DNA of 64,000 bases, from the NCBI GenBank assembly GCA_947579605.1, contig OX388305.1:33617542-33681541 (forward strand), given 5' to 3'. A program made the translations under genes and the position numbers. This DNA is from Athripsodes cinereus (Eukaryota > Arthropoda > Insecta > Trichoptera > Leptoceridae). Below are positions 58,682-64,000 of the stretch, in pieces. The first letter of the stretch is position 1; the number at the start of each line of letters is the position of its first letter. The notes beneath the pieces were generated by a model. It searched no databases, was not told where the DNA came from, and was given only the letters and a program-made list of their open reading frames with translations.

Positions 58682-59222
58682 TGTGGTGTTCTCACTTTGG
58701 CGAATATCGCTAGGGCACCAAAATATCGCCAGCCATTTGAACCGTGTGAACAAAATGACAGCTAGTCTGAAACGATAAAAACCAGTAGAAACGATATCGT
58801 CTCGAGTTGACCACTTTCCAACTTTCTCGGGCGATCGAACGATTTGCACATGCGCAGATATGCGCGGCGTTTGTGTCTATGGTAAAAGCTTTATAACCTA
58901 TAAATTTTAAAATGTTTCCCGCTTCGTGACAGCTGTTATCTTTGTTGTTGGTTTGTGGCGTTTGTTTCCTTAATTAAAAGGCGCCTTATAACCTCTACTA
59001 TAACATTTTCGACTAAAAATAAACACTTCGCGATCTCCATCTCGACGCCATTTTGAAAACAGTGTCAAAATCAAAGCGCATCTGACAGATCGTTTCTATA
59101 TCGGTGGACTTGTGTGAACAGGTGTGACGATCAATGGGCGTACATACGGCGAATTTTGTTTTTTCGCCTGGCGTTATATTTTGAAATTCGGCTGGCGATA
59201 TTCGCCAAATGTGAACACCCCA
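58682..59222. mobile_element. PIF/Harbinger-like MITE, 541 bp
   Basis: Ends TGTGGTGTTCTCACTTTGGC and, inverted, TGGGGTGTTCACATTTGGCG; both continue as GAATATCGCC/T. Flanked by TTA at 58679-58681 and 59223-59225; block A has a single TTA at CGCACTTAGATATCG. A 3-bp TTA duplication is the Harbinger mark. No transposase. Confidence 0.82.
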
Positions 59223-59798
59223 TTAGATATCGACTACAAACGAATTTTCGTCAATAACGGCAACAATAACGCATAATTATACGGTAGGTACATGTAGGTC
59301 GAAAAGTTCGCCAGTAGTCGATTGCTAAGTAGGGTCAAGTAGTGTACCTTCGAACGCGTGTACCTTCGAACAGTCTCAAAAACTCTAAAATGGGGAAATA
59401 TAAAAATATTGTAACACTGTATTTGTAAAGATTTTTCCACTATGGCAACACTGTTTTAATACCAAGCGCGTAACTGCCAGTGTGAGTGCGCTAATGTTTC
59501 TTAAAGATTTTCGTTGCAAAAAGTAAATTTTTCATCAATGTTCTCTAAATTTTTTAGATAAATAAATGTTATATTTTTAATGTTTCTACTACACAACATG
59601 ATGAAACATTAGATTCTTTTTGTTATTTAGTATTTTATTTTGACATAAATAACTTAAATTTTTTTAAATCGATAATTTTCTGTATTTATGGTCTGAGTGT
59701 ACCTTCGAACAGAGGATTGCGTGTACCTTTGACCGTTCGAAGGTACCTACACACAAAATTGGATATCTTTAGTATGATCAATTTATTTTTCAATAAGA

Positions 59799-59879
59799 AT
59801 GTCAATAAGAAAAACGGCTGATGTGTTTGATGTTAAGCCCACAACAGTATTTAAATATGTAAAATTGACGAAGAATTAA
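59799..59879 (+). pseudogene. HTH (psq/CENP-B-like) transposase N-terminal remnant
   Basis: Twenty-seven codons starting MSIRKTADVF and ending in TAA. The pattern S-I-R-K-x-A-x-x-F-x-V-x-x-x-T-V-x-K-Y-V matches pipsqueak-type HTH DNA-binding segments of pogo transposases. It sits inside TA-flanked TIRs, which supports the superfamily call. Confidence 0.55.
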
Positions 59880-59904
59880 GACGTAATCATCCATGTAGAG
59901 CCTC

Positions 59905-60500
59905 CCAATAATATATAATGGGTTACAGACCATTGGTTTGGTCTGCAACGAGTTTGGATTTTTTCTCCATTTCTCCCTATTCTCAGCCAGTCTCTTCAGC
60001 TCTTCGTATGAGCCACAGTTCATATCCCTCTACAGTTGGTCCATATAGGCGTCTCTTGGTCGGCCTCTGCCATTTGTGCCTTCGGTCCTACCTTCCGCGA
60101 TGGCGATGAGCAGTCCTGGGTGCCTGATGTTGTGGCCAATTTAGTTAAACGCTCATTGTTGGCTGATTATCTTAAGGAGTTGCCTTTTTTCGCCTACCCT
60201 GGTTAACACTTCTTCGTTTTAGACGTGTTCTCACCAACAGATCTTCAGAATTCAACTGTAGCACCACATATCAAAAGCCGCCAATCGTCCGCTTTCACTC
60301 TTGCTGATGGTTCATGTCTCGCAACCATATAGCAAAATGCTCCATATAAAGGATTTAGTAAGGTTCTTCCTCACGCTTAAAGCAATATTTGGGGATTCAA
60401 ATATTTTAGATTTTTTGTTGAAGGAAATTCTTGCTTGGTTTATTCTGCTCATTATTTTCGATTTGGAGCGTCCATACTAGTTTATTCTACTGCCCAAGTA
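59905..60500 (-). mobile_element. LINE C-terminal fragment in the transposon
   Basis: Minus strand: SRINQARISFN-like start near 60450, LLYGCETW-like thumb block near 60330, GRPRDAYMDQL near 60060, then ELKRLAENREKWRK and the end near 59930. Same family as 30470 and 53470; frames broken. Confidence 0.65.
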
Positions 60501-60689
60501 CACGAATTCTCTTACTTGTTTGATATTCAATCCATTTATGGCAATGTTCGCGAAGACCATGTAGAAATTAAACGAAGAATAGTTACAGAAAACAAAGTAT
60601 TCTTTTCTCTTCTTCCAATACTCAAGCCCAAAAGTGTTCACAGGAAAACGAAAATTATCCTCTAGAAAACTATAACTAGGACAGAAGTG

Positions 60690-61105
60690 ACTTATTGGTG
60701 TGAAGCGTGAACAATGGTAGCAAAGTCTGCAGAAGAGCTGGATAGATTTGAGGTGAGAGTGCTAAAGAAAATCCTGGGACCCGTGAACGATGGCGAAACC
60801 TGGAGAATAAGATTCAATGAAGAGCTATATAACTTCTTTGAGGCTCCCAGACTTTCTGTACATCCTAAATTAAACAGGTTAAGATGGACCGGACATGTCC
60901 AGATAATATCGTCTTCACGGGTACCAAAAAGAATCCTTGAGGGACATCCAGGTGAAAAAAGAAGAGTTGGCAGACCTAGGCTAAGATGGAAGGATGAGGT
61001 GAGGAAGGACGCAAACCAATTATTACAGACAGGTGACAGACTGGAAAACCACAGCGGGAGACAAGAGAAGTTGGAGGCGAGGGATTATTATTTATTGTTT
61101 TAATA
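60690..61105 (+). mobile_element. Second LINE C-terminal fragment in the transposon
   Basis: An open frame (60714-61103) reads SAEELDRFEVRVLKKILGPV, LNRLRWTGHVQII and GRPRLRWKDEVRKDANQLL, another LINE family, opposite in direction to its neighbour. Confidence 0.75.
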
Positions 61106-61893
61106 CTTCTGACAAATAAATTTCAGGCATTTAATAAATTATAAATGTATTTTGATTCAATTTCCGTAATCTCGGTTTCTGTTCGAAGGTACACATCAAG
61201 GTGTTCGAAGGTAAACACATGAGTGTACCTATGAACAAAAAGTTAATATTTTGTATAAAATAAGATTTTGAGGGTATATTTTTTTAATTTCCAAAATCTG
61301 TTGAATGTCTTTTGTAGCAAACATACTAACCTATCTAACGATGCAATTATTTTTCTGGTATGTTGAATACTTATTGAGAAAAAAAATATTGAAGTTCAAT
61401 TAACGTGTTTTGTTCGAAGGTACACTACTTGCCCCTACGGTTTGTCTACGGCCCCTGGATACGGAAAAATTATTACGATGTAGGTAAATATTTATCGACT
61501 TAATCGTTGTCTGAAAGTTGTCATGCATATAATTATGTGTTGATTGAAGAAAATATTATCAAAAACAAAATAAACCCGAGGAATTACGTTTTGAATGAAT
61601 CACAATAAAAGAAGGCGTATGGGGGGGTAAACAAAAGATTAGTTGTGTTTATTCTTCTCCTTCTTCTTCAAGTGCCTTAAAAGTAAGTAAGTTAAGTGTT
61701 TACATATTTATAAAATGATACGACAATATTATAGATCTCTTTGATAACGTTATATTATAATATTTTCTTTGATACAAATTATATAATTATAATTAAACAA
61801 AAAAGTTATAAATTTCAGTAAATATACATGTTTTTAACACTTTTATGACTTTTTCTAATTCTTTTCAGTGTTCAGATTTTCATTTCAGTATCG

Positions 61894-61901
61894 TATAAAA
61901 A
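61894..61901 (+). promoter_or_regulatory. TATA box, defensin-like copy B
   Basis: TATAAAAA, 91 bp upstream of the ATG, as in copy A. Confidence 0.7.
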
Positions 61902-61984
61902 GGAAGATATCTTAATATCCATTATCAATATACGGTGTGATATTTTGCTATCAACTTGTATTCGTTGTTACCTTCTTATCCAAT

Positions 61985-62570
61985 ATGAAGACAATAATTC
62001 TTGGTCTGTTTTTAGTAACTCTAATGGTAGTGGGAGTCTACTCAGGTAAGAAAAGTATTATTTTTACTTTATGGTAAACTATATTATTCTCTATGAGATA
62101 TCTGTGTAGTTGCAGTATATATAATATGTTTCTATTATTAAACACATTATTTGTTATGGAAATAAAAAAAGTTATACAAGTTTCTCGTATTTGACTAAAA
62201 TGTTTTAATATCAATTAATTTATCGTGCTAGTTTTCTTCAGGACTTGAAAATTATTGTTCAATATCCCTTTACACTCTGACCCACACAATTTTGTTGGTA
62301 AAAGGTTTTAAAAATAATTTTGCGATTGTTTATTGATTTCTAAGCCCCGAACGGCATGCATTGATCATGTTGATCGTACAAGTGTATGTCACAGTTAATT
62401 GAACAACACGATCAATGCATGCCGTTCGGGGGGGTGGGGGGTGTAAAGGGTTTTACACCATTATGTTAACACGTTTCCCTTGGTAGGTACTAAAATAATT
62501 TTCAAAATATTTTTTTCAGGCCCAGTTCGCGGAGAAGATGAAAACAATGAAGATAATTTGCAAAAAAAAA
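61985..62570 (+). CDS. Defensin-like gene copy B, exons 1 and 2 (partial)
   Basis: Exon 1 (61985-62045) is identical to copy A and encodes the 20-residue signal peptide. Exon 2 (62520-62570; acceptor TTTTTTCAG, donor A|GTAAG) encodes (G)PVRGEDENNEDNLQKK, with a run of nine A's at its end. Frame is intact through both exons, in phase 1. Twenty bases after the donor a LINE begins and continues beyond the window, so the cysteine-rich exon 3, if present, is at least 1.4 kb further on. Whether this copy is functional cannot be decided here. The conserved promoter and clean exons favour a live or recently live gene. Confidence 0.65.
62270..62450. mobile_element. Palindromic MITE in intron 1, copy B
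   Basis: As at 32659-32836: CCCCGAACGGCATGCATTGA and its inverse before GGGGGGGTGGGGGGTGTAAA. Confidence 0.75.
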
Positions 62571-62589
62571 GTAAGATTTCATTTATAAC

Positions 62590-64000
62590 TTACTATACTA
62601 TACTATACCCTCACGCCGTGTCCCAAGTGGGGTAGGCAGAGAGAACGGAACGCCAAACCGATCTATCTTTACACACTTCCTTCGCTTCCTCCACATTCAT
62701 ACAGTTCCTCATACACGCACGTCGGTTCCTCTTACTCAACACGCGGCCGTCCTTGAGAATTTGATCCACGTGATCAAGCCACGTGGTTCTAGGACGCCCG
62801 CGTTTTCTCACACCCTTTCTTTCAGATAAGTATATCCTCTTTGTCATTCTTACCTCGTTCATTCGTTCAACATGCCCAAACCACCGTAGTTTATACACGC
62901 GCATTCTGTCCACAACAGTCTTCTTGCATCCGCTCATTCTTCTAATATCCTCATTCTACACTCTATCACGCAGCGTTTTACCAACCATTCTTCTCAACGA
63001 TCGCATCTCTACTGTATTTATTCCACTTTCGTCCTTCTTCAACCACGTCCATGTCTCGCTTGCATACGTAAGTGACGGTACCAGAATGGTATTGTGCACC
63101 AGCATTTTAGCCATGTTCGACACATTGCCATTGCTGACAATGGATCGAAGTGCACCGTTTACTCTAGCACCGGCCACTTTCCTTCTTTCAATGTCCATAT
63201 CGCATCTTCCATCCCTCGTAAACATACTTCCCAAATATACATACTTACTTGCTCCAAACATTCGTCACCAACTTTGATCTCGCAAATCGTTTTTTCATTC
63301 TCTCTTTCAAACACAAGAACTTTCGTCTTCATAACATTCATTTTCAAACCATTCAAATTGCAACTATCATACACACACGTAACAATCTCTTGTAAGTCCC
63401 TTTCACTCTCAGACATTAACACCAAATCATCTGCGTACATCAATGCATTCACCCGAAACCCATTCAACTCGACACCAACATCCATCTCTTTCACAGGTCG
63501 CATACAGTAGTCGAAGAATAGGTTGAACAGCCACGGAGACATGACACAACCTTGCTTCACTCCCTTGGTGAGGACAAACCACTCCGAGAGAGTGTTATTT
63601 ACCCTCACGCAAGCGGAGCTTCCCACGTAAAGTGAAGATATTGCGCGGATCAGTCGGCTGCTCACCCCATACTCTGACAACACGCGCCACAACCTTTCCC
63701 GGTCCACTCGATCATATGCTTTCTCCAGATCCACGAACGCACAAAAAAGCCTCTGGTGTTTTCCCAGAAACTTCTCTGCAACGCAGGGAGAAGATCTGAT
63801 CGGTGCACCCTCTGCCATTCAAAAAAGGTCCTTGCGCATCCCATATCTTACACTCAGTTATCTTTCGTACTCTCTCAATCAAAATTCTACCATACAGTTT
63901 CCCTATTGAGCTCAGCAAGCTAATAGCCCGATAACTCCCGCACTCAAGTCTAGAGCCTTTCCCTTTGAACAGGGGGCAGATGATAGCCCTCCTCCAATCC
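62590..64000 (-). mobile_element. LINE with reverse transcriptase domain (GRPRTT family), truncated by window end
   Basis: From the window end leftward on the minus strand: SSIGKLYGRILIERVRK and FLNGRGCTDQIFSLR, then FCAFVDLEKAYDRVDRERLW, LTKGVKQGCVMSPWLFNLFF, the catalytic NALMYADDLVLMSESE, then FGASKYVYLGSMFT, LRRMVGKTLRDRV, KLRWFGHVERMNEVRMTKR, GRPRTTWLDHVDQILKDGR and the C-terminus SAYPTWDTA. The 3' end at 62590-62612 is an (ACTAT)n tail. Several small frame breaks (near 63240, 62950 and 63810) show it is not intact. It lies antisense in the presumed intron of defensin-like copy B. Confidence 0.88.

Larger units (their letters stand above)
59332..61435. mobile_element. pogo-like (Tc1/mariner) transposon, defective
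   Basis: Ends GGGTCAAGTAGTGTACCTTC and, inverted, GGGGCAAGTAGTGTACCTTC; TA on both sides; block A shows the empty site AAGTACGG. The word GTACCTTCGAAC or its inverse recurs inside both ends. A short frame at 59799-59879 encodes an HTH-like segment, MSIRKTADVFDVKPTTVFKY, as in pogo/CENP-B transposase N-termini. The rest of a transposase is missing; the middle is replaced by two LINE fragments. Confidence 0.75.
50940..62590 (+). repeat. Block B: segmental duplicate of 27980-32990
   Basis: Collinear and close in sequence with block A from the degenerate array to the donor of defensin-like exon 2. The extra length is accounted for by insertions at 54262-54446, 54696-58434, 58682-59222 and 59332-61435. 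Block A keeps uninterrupted sequence at each point. Confidence 0.9.

Noticed and set aside
62783..63510. Long + strand frames of 164 and 138 codons
   Set aside because: They are antisense shadows of the LINE reverse transcriptase frame on the minus strand.
1..64000. CRISPR arrays, operons, riboswitches, rRNA genes
   Set aside because: The direct repeats seen are simple arrays or transposon duplicates without regular spacers; the DNA is eukaryotic and no rRNA sequence is recognised.

Overview
The window reads as AT-rich, repeat-saturated genomic DNA of a moth or butterfly (Lepidoptera). Grounds: short Helitrons with TC...CTAG ends lodged at A|T sites, a tRNA-headed SINE seen several times, many truncated non-LTR retrotransposon 3' ends with simple-repeat tails, a Ty3/gypsy pol remnant, and cuticle/tendon 'dumpy'-type EGF exons with insect-style introns. 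No bacterial, viral or organellar genes are seen. The species cannot be named from this sequence.

Layout. 0-27 kb: mostly non-coding AT-rich DNA with scattered LINE fragments (3.1, 5.9, 7.3, 11, 14-15.6, 20.5, 22.3, 26.4 kb), SINEs and small terminal-inverted-repeat elements (5.3, 12.6, 16.8 kb). 27.5-35.2 kb ('block A'): a perfect heptamer array, then two small secreted-protein genes of the host on the + strand. The first (29.05-29.86 kb, three exons, unrecognised) carries an in-frame stop in exon 2. The second (32.38-35.18 kb) encodes an approximately 85-residue preproprotein ending in a six-cysteine CS-alpha-beta (defensin-like) domain; its exon 2 is duplicated. 36.9-38.9 kb ('block C'): a diverged partial copy of the 5' half of the defensin-like gene, with a 425-bp Helitron upstream. 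39-44 kb: a possible LTR fragment and a decayed run of dumpy-like EGF exons ended by a LINE tail. 44.3-47.1 kb: a complete, very young, non-autonomous LTR element with two 479-bp LTRs and a 5-bp target duplication. 47.5-50.3 kb: a broken gypsy pol on the minus strand. 50.7-62.6 kb ('block B'): a second copy of block A, inflated by four insertions (a fold-back element, a 3.7-kb tandem Helitron composite, a Harbinger-like MITE and a pogo-like transposon). Block A supplies the empty site for each. 62.6-64 kb: the 3' part of a LINE with a reverse transcriptase domain, running off the window end and lying in the intron of the third defensin-like gene copy.

The most noteworthy content is the small secreted-peptide locus: three TATA-box promoters and three near-identical signal-peptide exons for a CS-alpha-beta peptide family, an extra in-phase propeptide exon, a palindromic intron element carried by all copies, and an adjacent unknown secreted-protein gene duplicated with it. 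Because the exons are short and split, none of these genes shows as a long open frame. The rest of the window is best read as a record of transposon insertion, with many insertions resolvable to the base.
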